A stretch of DNA of 64,000 nt from Portibacter lacus (GTDB taxonomy: Bacteria > Bacteroidota > Bacteroidia > Chitinophagales > Saprospiraceae), in the NCBI RefSeq assembly GCF_021533215.1, contig NZ_JAJNKA010000008.1, forward strand, positions 62,001-126,000, read 5' to 3'. The notes under the pieces were generated by a model that was not told where the DNA came from, did not search any database, and worked only from the letters and a program-made list of their open reading frames with translations. A program made the position numbers and the translations under genes. Position 1 is the first letter of the stretch. Each line of letters starts with the position of its first letter. Below, one piece after another: positions 17,164 to 24,353 of the stretch.

Positions 17164-17490
17164 CTACTCAGAACCTAGATTAGCTAGCTTAACCCTAAGT
17201 CCATTAATCTCTTCTGTGACTTTTATCTGACAGCCAAGTCGGCTATTGTCTTCCACAAAAAGAACTTGATCAAGCATGATTTCTTCATCTTCTGAAGCTT
17301 CAGGAAGTTCGTGGTCACTCTCAACATACATGTGGCAGCTCGCGCATAACGCCATACCGCCACATGTACCATCCACATCTAATTCAGATGCTTTGCAAAC
17401 TTCCATTAAATTTAAATCAATCTCTAAAGGAATTTCTATATCGTGAGTCTTTCCTTCTCTATCTGTAATGTAAATTGTAATATCTTCCAT
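17164..17490 (-). CDS. [2Fe-2S] ferredoxin, adrenodoxin type
   Basis: 108 residues. The four cluster cysteines are in GTCGGMALCASC (Cys43, Cys49, Cys52) and RLGCQI (Cys87), the C-x5-C-x2-C spacing of adrenodoxin/Isc-type ferredoxins. The region between the third and fourth Cys is acidic, a docking surface for redox partners. The gene is 4 nt from the ferredoxin reductase and in one operon with sulfite reductase, so the obvious inference is that it carries electrons from that reductase to sulfite reductase (and perhaps elsewhere). An Isc or Rieske-type role cannot be excluded, but no isc genes are near. Confidence 0.9.
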   Translation of the reverse strand: MEDITIYITDREGKTHDIEIPLEIDLNLMEVCKASELDVDGTCGGMALCASCHMYVESDHELPEASEDEEIMLDQVLFVEDNSRLGCQIKVTEEINGLRVKLANLGSE

Positions 17491-17494
17491 GTAT

Positions 17495-18514
17495 TTATTC
17501 GAATCCGTTCACTCCCTGTACCGTTGTATATTTAAAGCTTAATTTTTTATCAGGGAACATATATTTGAATGCAGATTGGACTGCTAAAGTTCCTTCATGA
17601 AAGCCACATAAAATTAATTTTAATTTTCCTGGGTAGGTATTGATGTCACCGATAGCATAAATTCCTGGAATATTAGTTGAATAATCCGTCGTATCAACTT
17701 CAATTGCATTTTTATCGATATTCAATCCGAAATCAGCAATAGGTCCAAGTTTCGGCGATAATCCGAATAGTGGAATAAAGTTGTCAGCCTGAAGATTAAT
17801 TTCACCTTGAGTTTTATGCTTTAGAGTAACACCTTTCAGCACACCATTTCCGTTAAGACTTTTCGCCTCTGTATCTGTTAATAGATTCACTTTTCCTTGT
17901 TCTGCTAAAGCAGCTACTTTTTCTGCACTATCTAAAGCACCTCTGAAACTATTCCTTCTATGAACGAGTGTAACTTCTTCAGCAATATCAGATAAAAATA
18001 TGGTCCAGTCTAAAGCAGAATCTCCACCTCCAGCAATAACAACTTTTTTATCTCTATAAACTTCAGGGTCTCTAATAATATAATCGACTCCTTTATCTTC
18101 GAATTTTTCCAAGTTTTCAAGCGCAGGTTTTCTTGGCTCAAAACAGCCTAACCCTGCAGCAATTGCGACAGCCTTAGCTTTAATCGTTGTTCCTCTAGAA
18201 GATGTAACAATAAAACTTCCATCGTCCAATTTCTGAAGTGCTTGCGCCCTTTCTCCGAATGTAAATGTCGGCTTGAACGGTTCGATCTGCTTCATTAGAT
18301 TATCGATCAGTTCACCTGCTAATACAGAAGGATAGCCTGGGATATCGTAGATCGGCTTCTTAGGATAGATCTCAGCGCACTGACCACCTGGAATCGGCAA
18401 AGCATCGATAAGATGGCAACGCATTTTCAATAATCCAGCTTCGAAAACGGTGAACAGACCCACAGGTCCAGCACCAATGATTAGCAAGTCAGTATCGACA
18501 CTATTTTGACTCAT
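17495..18514 (-). CDS. Ferredoxin-NAD(P)+ reductase, thioredoxin-reductase-like type
   Basis: 339 residues. FAD-binding motif LLIIGAGPVGLF near 10-21 and an NAD(P)-binding motif VVIAGGGDSALDW near 158-170. It lacks the redox Cys pair of thioredoxin reductase; GGQCAEIYP has a single Cys. This fits the YumC/type 2 FNR group, in which FIPLFGLSPK and a C-terminal IYAIGDINTYPG FAD segment are conserved. It should reduce the adjacent ferredoxin with NAD(P)H. Its start overlaps the end of cysH by 14 nt, so translation is coupled to the sulfate-reduction enzymes. Confidence 0.9.
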   Translation of the reverse strand: MSQNSVDTDLLIIGAGPVGLFTVFEAGLLKMRCHLIDALPIPGGQCAEIYPKKPIYDIPGYPSVLAGELIDNLMKQIEPFKPTFTFGERAQALQKLDDGSFIVTSSRGTTIKAKAVAIAAGLGCFEPRKPALENLEKFEDKGVDYIIRDPEVYRDKKVVIAGGGDSALDWTIFLSDIAEEVTLVHRRNSFRGALDSAEKVAALAEQGKVNLLTDTEAKSLNGNGVLKGVTLKHKTQGEINLQADNFIPLFGLSPKLGPIADFGLNIDKNAIEVDTTDYSTNIPGIYAIGDINTYPGKLKLILCGFHEGTLAVQSAFKYMFPDKKLSFKYTTVQGVNGFE

Positions 18515-19250
18515 TTAATTCTTTTTTATTTGTAAAATAATGTGTGTGTAATCCACACTCTGTTTTTTCAGAATCTGCCCATCGGCCATCCCTTCCATCT
18601 CCCTTCACTGTACAATGAGTGCAACCTACAGAACCATAACCAAAATCTGCCAATGGATGTTTCGGCAAACCGTGATAATTTAGCTCGTATAAAAATTGAC
18701 CTTCCTCCATATCAATTAATGGGTGAAATTTGTACAAATCACCATGCGGCGCAAAAATACCTAAATCTGATCTAAATTCCGTCTGAAATCCTAAAACTCC
18801 TGAAACCCAAATCTTTTTCCCCACTTTGACCTTGTCTAATGGAGCTATTTTATTGATTGCACAGCACATTTTTGGATGATCTGTCCACCATTCTTCTTCC
18901 TCTGTCATTTGATGTTCCTGAGCCAACGGTTGAATTTCTACAATATCAAGACCATATAATTCAGACAATTCATTCTTATACTTTATGGTTTCCTCGAAAA
19001 GGTAACCCGTATTAATAAAATACACCTTCTGACTTGGATTAACCTTGCTGAGCAAAAAGAGTAAGTAAGCCGAATTCGTCCCAAAAGAGGAAGTGAATAA
19101 GATTTCATCTGGAGTAAAGTACTCGTATAGTTTCTCTAAACGCTGAATCGGCGATAGGTCTTGAAAAATTGCATTGTATTCTGAGGAATTAAAATTTTTA
19201 AAATCTATTTTATCTGTAACTAGAAAGTCTTTGTTATCTGTAGATGCCAT
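18501..19250 (-). CDS. cysH: Adenylylsulfate (APS) reductase, Fe-S type
   Basis: 249 residues of the PAPS/APS reductase family. ILFTSSFGTNSAYLL (50-64) is the nucleotide-binding PP-loop-like region. The four cluster cysteines of the [4Fe-4S] APS-specific branch are present: KMCC at 127-130 and GCTHC at 209-213. The catalytic Cys lies in the C-terminal KTECGLH (Cys232). PAPS-specific CysH proteins lack the paired cysteines, so the substrate is most likely APS, giving sulfite and AMP. Start overlaps the sirC gene by 1 nt. Sulfate adenylyltransferase is not in the window. Confidence 0.93.
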   Translation of the reverse strand: MASTDNKDFLVTDKIDFKNFNSSEYNAIFQDLSPIQRLEKLYEYFTPDEILFTSSFGTNSAYLLFLLSKVNPSQKVYFINTGYLFEETIKYKNELSELYGLDIVEIQPLAQEHQMTEEEEWWTDHPKMCCAINKIAPLDKVKVGKKIWVSGVLGFQTEFRSDLGIFAPHGDLYKFHPLIDMEEGQFLYELNYHGLPKHPLADFGYGSVGCTHCTVKGDGRDGRWADSEKTECGLHTHYFTNKKELNESK

Positions 19251-19852
19251 TAATTTTTATATTCATTTACTTCAATCATACTCTTCGTTAAGTCATTTAA
19301 AATTCGAACTTTTTCTTCGAAGTTCTTTTTTAACTTTTTACGGAATGTATGTAAGTTTTGTAATAGTTGATTAGTGTCTTCAGGGAATACTTCTTCGAAA
19401 ACCTGACGTAAGCGCTTTGCTAGAGTAGGGGACTTGCCATTCGTCGAAATCGCTATTTTCAAGTTTCCTTTCGTCACGATAGAACCTAAATAGAAGTCAC
19501 AAAGTTCAGGAGTATCTGCAACATTGATCAATTTCCCTTTAGCTTTTGCTTCTTTCCAGACTTCTTCATTCAGAGATCTAATATTTGTAGCAGCAATAAC
19601 AAGATCGTATCCATCGATGTCCGAAGCTTCGAAAGGCTTTTGATCTATTTTAAAACTCGTTTCGTAATAACCTTCCATCATCGCCCAGATGTTGTTATTA
19701 ATTTCTGGAGCGACCACCTTAACATGTGTTATCGGGCTGCTTTTTAACATGAAAAACAACTTTTCATATCCTACTTCACCTGCTCCGACTACTAAAACCT
19801 TTAGTTTGTCAAGCCTGAAAAACACCGGAAATAACTGATTTTTCTGTTGCAT
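19250..19852 (-). CDS. sirC: Precorrin-2 dehydrogenase / sirohydrochlorin ferrochelatase
   Basis: 200 residues, matching the stand-alone equivalent of the CysG N-terminal domain (Met8/SirC/YlnF). The NAD-binding Rossmann motif is VLVVGAGEVGYEKL near residues 19-32, followed by VVAPE, VIAATN and LINVADTPELCDF with the conserved Asp. A helical C-terminal segment (SPTLAKRLRQVFEEVFP) is also typical. It oxidises precorrin-2 and inserts iron to form sirohaem. The start lies 44 nt inside cobA in a different frame; the N-terminal LFPVFFRLDKLK matches relatives, so I regard the overlap as real. Confidence 0.9.
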   Translation of the reverse strand: MQQKNQLFPVFFRLDKLKVLVVGAGEVGYEKLFFMLKSSPITHVKVVAPEINNNIWAMMEGYYETSFKIDQKPFEASDIDGYDLVIAATNIRSLNEEVWKEAKAKGKLINVADTPELCDFYLGSIVTKGNLKIAISTNGKSPTLAKRLRQVFEEVFPEDTNQLLQNLHTFRKKLKKNFEEKVRILNDLTKSMIEVNEYKN

Positions 19853-20597
19853 TGTTGATCGATTTTGTATGTTCTAAAAAAGCATTAACCACTTCTCCGA
19901 TATAGATTATCGCAGGAGTGGCAATACTTGCGTTGCTAACTTTATCTTGAATTTCACTTATTTTACCATAGACCGCCTTCTGATGAGACAGCGTTCCATT
20001 TTGAATAACTGCAATTCCTAGATCTTCTTTATTTATGTCAATGTATTGTTGTACAATTTCATCTAATTTCCCAAGTCCCATAAGGATGACTACTGTTCCA
20101 TCGAGATGCACAGCTTGTTTTAGGTCATTACTCAGTTTGCCATTTTTACCAACAGCGGTTACGACGTGAAAACTTCTACTTACGTTTCTTAGGGTAATAG
20201 GAAGTCCATTCCATGCACTTACTGCCGTTGCACTAGATAGGCCAGGAATGATTTCAACTGGAATATTTAACTTTTCAGCATGCACCAATTCTTCGAATCC
20301 TCTACCGAAAACAAAAGGATCACCTCCTTTCAATCTAACTACATGTCCGAGCTTTACAAAATCAATTAGTTTTTCATTGATTTCATCTTGTGTAGCATAG
20401 TGATGAGCCGCTCGCTTACCTACATAAATTTTAAGCGCATGCGAAGGTGCTTCATCCACTAAAGATGGATGTACTAAAGCATCATATAAGACAACGTCTG
20501 CTGCCTGGATCGCTTTAAGCCCTCTTAAGGTGATTAAGTCTGGATCTCCAGGTCCTGCACCCACTAAGGTTATTTTATTTAATATTTCTTGTTTCAT
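19809..20597 (-). CDS. cobA: Uroporphyrinogen-III C-methyltransferase
   Basis: 262 residues, the normal length for single-function SUMT. It methylates uroporphyrinogen III at C2 and C7 with SAM to give precorrin-2. Signatures: ITLVGAGPGDPDLITLRG (8-25), DVVLYDALV, VRLKGGDPFVFGRG (about 88-101, the SAM-binding loop) and GLSSATAVSAWNGLPITLR. It sits between sulfite reductase and sirC, so its product goes to sirohaem. The 34-nt gap to the sulfite reductase gene has no terminator. Confidence 0.96.
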   Translation of the reverse strand: MKQEILNKITLVGAGPGDPDLITLRGLKAIQAADVVLYDALVHPSLVDEAPSHALKIYVGKRAAHHYATQDEINEKLIDFVKLGHVVRLKGGDPFVFGRGFEELVHAEKLNIPVEIIPGLSSATAVSAWNGLPITLRNVSRSFHVVTAVGKNGKLSNDLKQAVHLDGTVVILMGLGKLDEIVQQYIDINKEDLGIAVIQNGTLSHQKAVYGKISEIQDKVSNASIATPAIIYIGEVVNAFLEHTKSINNATEKSVISGVFQA

Positions 20598-20631
20598 TCC
20601 TTTCTTTTAGCTTATCTATTGATAACTAGTC

Positions 20632-22764
20632 TTATGCATTATAGTAACTAGAAGTAACTAGTTGATCTTCTGCTTTGCTTGTAGTTTCGTTTCTCGCCTC
20701 GTGTACCTTCTGATTGAAAGCAGATGCATCCTCAATGTATTTTGCAGCAAATTCTTTACTTGCTTCCTCCGTTTTCATTCTTAATACATATTCTGTAAAA
20801 GGCACTTCATTTTGAAATCGCTCTTCTTTTCCGAAAACTTCATTAAAGTCATCAAGTATTTTTATATGTGTATTACATTTTACATCCGCAGATAATAACA
20901 TTGCTTTAGCGCCTACGATAAAAGAGGTGTATGCATGGTAGATCGCCTCTCCATATTCACCATATTTAAACTTCGCAATAGCACTTTCTACTTTTTCATC
21001 AGCATCCTTTACAATTGCCGACAACATATCAAATGCAACTCCTGCACATTCTCCTACACCTATTGCTTGCACATAATCTTCTTGATGTCCCCAGTCTAGG
21101 AAATCAGCGTCTGTTAGGCTCTTTTTATCTGCAAGACCTTTTAGTAGATCGTAAAAGTACTTTTTGCCTTGACGAACCACATATTCTGTAAAATGCTCGT
21201 CGATATTAGCGCCTCCTTCGTAATCCTCTAGAAGTAAGGTGATTGCTTGAGGGATTCTTTTTGTGCCAATTTTTATGATTTTTTCTGCGATATAAGTTTT
21301 ATGTTGAACAACACCACCACCTAGAACAATCTGCATAGCTGGTAGCACTCTACCATTGATTTTGATAGAACTTCCGTGAAGACCGATACTAGCCGCCATA
21401 TGCTGGCCACATGCATTCATACACCCGCTTATTTTTATGCTGATGTCTTCATTGGTCAAATAATTCTGATGTTGCTTTTTGATGTGAAGCTCTATTTCTT
21501 CTGCAAGTGATGTAGAGTTCGTAACGCCGAGATTACAAGTGTCTGTACCAGGACAAGCAGTTACATCTAAGATCGTTTCTGCGCCATAATCAGCAAGACC
21601 TATTATTTTAAGTTCTTTATATATTTTTTCTATATCATTTGCAGCTGCATATCTTAGAAGAATACCTTGGTGAACAGTGAATCGAATATCATCTGCAAAG
21701 TATTTTTTCACCAATTGTGCCAGTGCTCTGGCTCTACCTGAAGAGATATCACCCAATCTTACTTTTATGTTCACAGAGTAATATCCAGTATCTTTAATTT
21801 CTTTCAAGTTGGTCTGTTTCCAAAGCTCAAATTCTTTGTCCTCAGTTGTTTCTAATATAGATGATGTCACTTCTCTTATTGGTTCAGGAGCCTTCCATAC
21901 TGTTTCAGCAATGTGAACCTTTTTATTTGGTAAGGATGCTAATTCATCATAGATCATAGCTGTAAGCGTCTCTTGACCAAAACTCTTTAGCAAAAATTTC
22001 ATTCTCGCTTTGAATCTTTTTTCTCTTTCGCCATATCGGTCGAAGACTCTTATTGCCGCTTCCATAAATGGAATGATTTCATCTGTAGGAATAAATTCAG
22101 TTACGGTGACCGCTTCCATTGATTGTGCACCTAATCCACCTGCAAGCAATAATTTGAAACCTTTTACGCCATTTTCTATTCTTGGAATAAAGCCAAAATC
22201 ATGGAAGTAGCAAAATGCCGAATCTGCATCACTTGATGAGAAAGCAATTTTAATCTTTCTACCCATCTCCTGGCAAATAGGATTTCTTAAAAAGTAGTTA
22301 TAAACTCCTACGACATATGGTGTAATGTCAAAAAGTTCTTCTGGGTCAATTCCAGCATTAGAAGATGCAGTGATATTTCTTACTGTGTTACCACAAGCTT
22401 CTCTTGCATTCATGCCTACTTCAGCCATCAATTCCCATACTTTAGGAGAATTAGCTAGTTTGACATAATGAAATTGTATGTTTTGTCTTGTTGTTATGTG
22501 TAGATTTCCAGTTGCATAAGCATCAGAAATGTCTGCAAGTCTATAAAGTTGGTCGGCAGATACATAACCAAAAGGAATCTTAGTTCTAAACATGTGAACA
22601 CCTAATTGACGTTGACCATAAACACCACGAGTCAATCTATAATGCTTGAACTTGTCCTCATTTATTTGACCTTTTTTGAAAAGATCAATTTTATATTTTA
22701 ATTCTTCTACATCTGCTTGTGCATCTGCGATAAATTGTGATTGTGTTCTACTCGTAACTGACAT
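20632..22764 (-). CDS. Sulfite (or nitrite) reductase with C-terminal HEPN-like extension
   Basis: 710 residues. Residues 1-530 form a complete sirohaem/[4Fe-4S] reductase: parasitic substrate lobe with LHITTRQNIQFHY (88-100), and cluster/sirohaem cysteines in ACPGTDTC (403-410) and SGCMNACGQH (447-455; Cys404, 410, 448, 452). Residues about 560-690 are an extra helical domain (KFKYGEYGEAIYHAYTSF is typical of HEPN-like helices) found fused in many Bacteroidota relatives. Substrate: the family reduces sulfite or nitrite by six electrons. The neighbours (APS reductase, sirohaem genes, ferredoxin and its reductase) favour sulfite. Preceded by a putative cysteine-sensing attenuator. Confidence 0.9.
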   Translation of the reverse strand: MSVTSRTQSQFIADAQADVEELKYKIDLFKKGQINEDKFKHYRLTRGVYGQRQLGVHMFRTKIPFGYVSADQLYRLADISDAYATGNLHITTRQNIQFHYVKLANSPKVWELMAEVGMNAREACGNTVRNITASSNAGIDPEELFDITPYVVGVYNYFLRNPICQEMGRKIKIAFSSSDADSAFCYFHDFGFIPRIENGVKGFKLLLAGGLGAQSMEAVTVTEFIPTDEIIPFMEAAIRVFDRYGEREKRFKARMKFLLKSFGQETLTAMIYDELASLPNKKVHIAETVWKAPEPIREVTSSILETTEDKEFELWKQTNLKEIKDTGYYSVNIKVRLGDISSGRARALAQLVKKYFADDIRFTVHQGILLRYAAANDIEKIYKELKIIGLADYGAETILDVTACPGTDTCNLGVTNSTSLAEEIELHIKKQHQNYLTNEDISIKISGCMNACGQHMAASIGLHGSSIKINGRVLPAMQIVLGGGVVQHKTYIAEKIIKIGTKRIPQAITLLLEDYEGGANIDEHFTEYVVRQGKKYFYDLLKGLADKKSLTDADFLDWGHQEDYVQAIGVGECAGVAFDMLSAIVKDADEKVESAIAKFKYGEYGEAIYHAYTSFIVGAKAMLLSADVKCNTHIKILDDFNEVFGKEERFQNEVPFTEYVLRMKTEEASKEFAAKYIEDASAFNQKVHEARNETTSKAEDQLVTSSYYNA

Positions 22765-22780
22765 TATTTAAATTTTGGTC

Positions 22781-22818
22781 AAAAAAAAATCCCTGCAAGA
22801 ACAAATATCTTGTAGGGA
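22781..22818 (-). terminator. Attenuator terminator hairpin before sulfite reductase
   Basis: On the minus strand TCCCTACAAGA (22818-22808), a 7-nt loop and TCTTGCAGGGA (22800-22790) form an 11-position stem with one A-C mismatch, immediately followed by nine T residues (22789-22781). The sulfite reductase ATG (22764) is only 16 nt further. It cannot be a plain end-of-transcript signal for the upstream LOG-like gene unless the sulfur operon had a promoter inside those 16 nt. Confidence 0.85.
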
Positions 22819-22863
22819 CTTTTAGGAATGTTTTTATATTTTTCTCTATAGATCCAGACAAGA
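22808..22863 (-). promoter_or_regulatory. Predicted antiterminator pairing of the cysteine attenuator
   Basis: TCTTGTCTGGA (22863-22853, overlapping leader codons Ser13 to Asp16 and including the Cys14 codon) can pair with the terminator's 5' arm TCCCTACAAGA (22818-22808): six pairs, a 2x2 CU/CU internal loop, three pairs. The two structures exclude each other. A ribosome stalled on the Cys4-7 codons (22890-22879) leaves this segment free by about 16 nt, whereas a ribosome at the stop codon (22848-22846) covers it. Confidence 0.65.
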
Positions 22864-22899
22864 CGAAATACCCATCATACAGCAACAACAACCCATCAT
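22846..22899 (-). CDS. Cysteine-rich leader peptide of the sulfur operon
   Basis: A 17-codon ORF, ATG to TAG, encodes MMGCCCCMMGISSCLDL. Four consecutive Cys codons (TGT TGT TGC TGT, 22890-22879) and a fifth at residue 14 make 29% Cys, far above any chance expectation for so short an ORF. The sequence AAGG abuts the first ATG. The stop codon lies 27 nt before the 5' arm of the terminator. Position and composition are those of an amino-acid-sensing leader peptide, like trp, his or leu leaders in Proteobacteria; here the sensed species would be Cys-tRNA. It is unlikely to have a function as a protein. Confidence 0.85.
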   Translation of the reverse strand: MMGCCCCMMGISSCLDL

Positions 22900-22963
22900 C
22901 CTTGTATTTACGTTTCTAGTCATCAATCTAAGATTCATTTATTTTAATACTTTATTATTATGA

Positions 22964-22994
22964 CAAAACTGTGCCATTTAATCCATAAAACAAA
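22964..22994 (-). promoter_or_regulatory. Candidate promoter of the sulfur operon leader
   Basis: Minus strand: TTTG at 22994-22991, 19 nt spacer, then CAGTTTTG at 22971-22964, which differs from TAnnTTTG only in the first base. Predicted transcription start is about 22958, giving a roughly 60-nt untranslated leader before the Cys-rich ORF. Confidence 0.5.
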
Positions 22995-23024
22995 GGAATC
23001 TAAAAGAATTTAACAAAATTTTTA

Positions 23025-23078
23025 ATGTTGATATATGACCATATGTTCACATGTTATTATGTTGTTAATCAACATGTT
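23025..23078. promoter_or_regulatory. AACAT/ATGTT half-site array upstream of the sulfur operon promoter
   Basis: ATGTT occurs at 23025, 23043, 23051, 23059 and 23074, three of them with an exact 8-nt period (23043-23063). The array also contains ATGTTG-TTAAT-CAACAT (23059-23075) and the palindrome AACATGTT (23071-23078). It begins about 30 bp upstream of the predicted -33. It looks like a multi-site binding region for a transcription factor; which one is unknown. Confidence 0.45.
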
Positions 23079-23207
23079 ATAATTTCATGAATGGCGTGGA
23101 AGTGTTGCACTCGTTGACCTCAGGAGCAAAAGAAGAGAGATGCTTAATGGCTTAAATTTAGATTAGTCTAAACTTAATTTACAAGAGTGATGAAAAATTT
23201 GCCTTTT

Positions 23208-24353
23208 CTATTTTATTTTTTTTGGAGGGTTTTTCTCGATAAATTGGATGGCTTGTTCGGGATCATCCGTTAGAAAAAGCATTTTTTGATAGGCTTTTCC
23301 TTTAGCAAGTTGCTTTAATACTGGAAATAACATGGTATTCATTTCATACCGTTCTTTACCTAGAAATACCATAGGACTCACATATCCGAAAGTGCCATAA
23401 TGATTTTGAGCAGCATCCATAAAGATTTCTTGAGTTGTTCCTGCACTTCCAGGTGCATATATGATACCATGTAAGCAGATAGCGAGTAAAGTGTCTTCTC
23501 TTATGCTATTAGAAAAGTATTTGGCAATATGTGAAGCAAATACATTACTCGGTTCATGTCCATAAAACCAGGTTGGAATGGCTAAACTTTCCTGACCTTC
23601 TGGGAATAACTGAATGACCTCTTTAGAGATCTCCATAAAGCCTTCGTCAGTAAAATGCGGAGCGATAGATAACATTTCTATCGCTTTTTGAAGCTCTTTG
23701 TCTGACCTGCCGCTAAAATATGCACCTAAATTAGTGGCTTCCATAATTCCTGGACCGCCTCCAGAAGCTACAAAATATCCATATTCTGAAATAGCTTTAG
23801 CGGTAAATGCGGTCTTCGTATAATATGGATCTGTTCTTAAGGTCCCATGTCCACCCATGAATCCAACGATCTTCTTCTTATAGTCACCATTTCTAAGCGG
23901 AGTAAGTAGGTGTCTTAATGAAGTATCGATGGCATGGTCATGTATTCTTTGCCAGAGAGAATCATTGATACTAGGAGAATATCTCGTCTCATAGAAATGC
24001 TCGTATATATTTAAGTCAAGTGATTTTTCATTGGTAGAAATAGCCTCTAGTTCCTGCCACGTATATAGGTGTTCTCGGTAAGGATTAAAGGGAAGTTCAT
24101 TATAATCAGGCAGTATCAGCGCTCCTTTTCGGAGAAGATGAATTTCGTCTTCTTCCTTTAACTTACAGCCTAACAATGTTGTAGAACAAATTATAAAATT
24201 TGACCAATCAATTTTTTCTGTGGTGAAGTCAATGTTTTGAAAAGTGAAATCTTTAAGTTTTCCACTTCCTTTACTTAACAAAGCAAATTTTTCCTTCGAC
24301 GTTATCCATTTTTCTACTTTCACAGTAATTCTTCTATTTTTTCTGTTAACCAA
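23208..24353 (-). CDS. LOG-family-like Rossmann nucleotide-binding protein
   Basis: Up to 381 residues. The nucleotide-binding region shows VGFMGGHGTLRTDPYY near 163-178, FVASGGGPGIMEATNLGAYF near 194-213 and APGSAGTTQEIFMDAA near 306-321. The last corresponds to the PGGxGTxxE motif of LOG/nucleosidase proteins, with SAG in place of GxG. Such proteins cleave nucleoside 5'-monophosphates to base and ribose 5-phosphate; larger forms are less studied. A GTG at 24323 overlaps the upstream stop as GTGA and is a good alternative start, removing ten basic residues. In one operon with the unknown protein upstream. Confidence 0.8.
   Translation of the reverse strand: MVNRKNRRITVKVEKWITSKEKFALLSKGSGKLKDFTFQNIDFTTEKIDWSNFIICSTTLLGCKLKEEDEIHLLRKGALILPDYNELPFNPYREHLYTWQELEAISTNEKSLDLNIYEHFYETRYSPSINDSLWQRIHDHAIDTSLRHLLTPLRNGDYKKKIVGFMGGHGTLRTDPYYTKTAFTAKAISEYGYFVASGGGPGIMEATNLGAYFSGRSDKELQKAIEMLSIAPHFTDEGFMEISKEVIQLFPEGQESLAIPTWFYGHEPSNVFASHIAKYFSNSIREDTLLAICLHGIIYAPGSAGTTQEIFMDAAQNHYGTFGYVSPMVFLGKERYEMNTMLFPVLKQLAKGKAYQKMLFLTDDPEQAIQFIEKNPPKKIK

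Larger units (their letters stand above)
22765..23207. other. 443-bp regulatory region before the sulfur operon
   Basis: No gene other than the leader peptide is seen. In minus-strand order it holds: the weak hairpin TTTAGA-TTAG-TCTAAA (23157-23172) that could end the LOG-like gene's transcript, an array of AACAT half-sites (23025-23078), a candidate promoter (22964-22994), the Cys-rich leader peptide (22846-22899) and the terminator (22781-22818). Confidence 0.7.

Noticed and set aside
22781-22818. Reading the hairpin simply as the terminator of the upstream LOG-like gene
   Set aside because: It is nearly 400 nt past that gene and 16 nt before sulfite reductase, with a Cys-rich ORF and alternative pairing before it.
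22765-23000. SAM riboswitch or T-box in the sulfur-operon leader
   Set aside because: I see no SAM-II, SAM-I or T-box core; the leader-peptide architecture explains the region better.
23157-23172. TTTAGA-TTAG-TCTAAA hairpin as terminator of the LOG-like gene
   Set aside because: Six AT-rich pairs and a short T run only; too weak for a separate confident feature.
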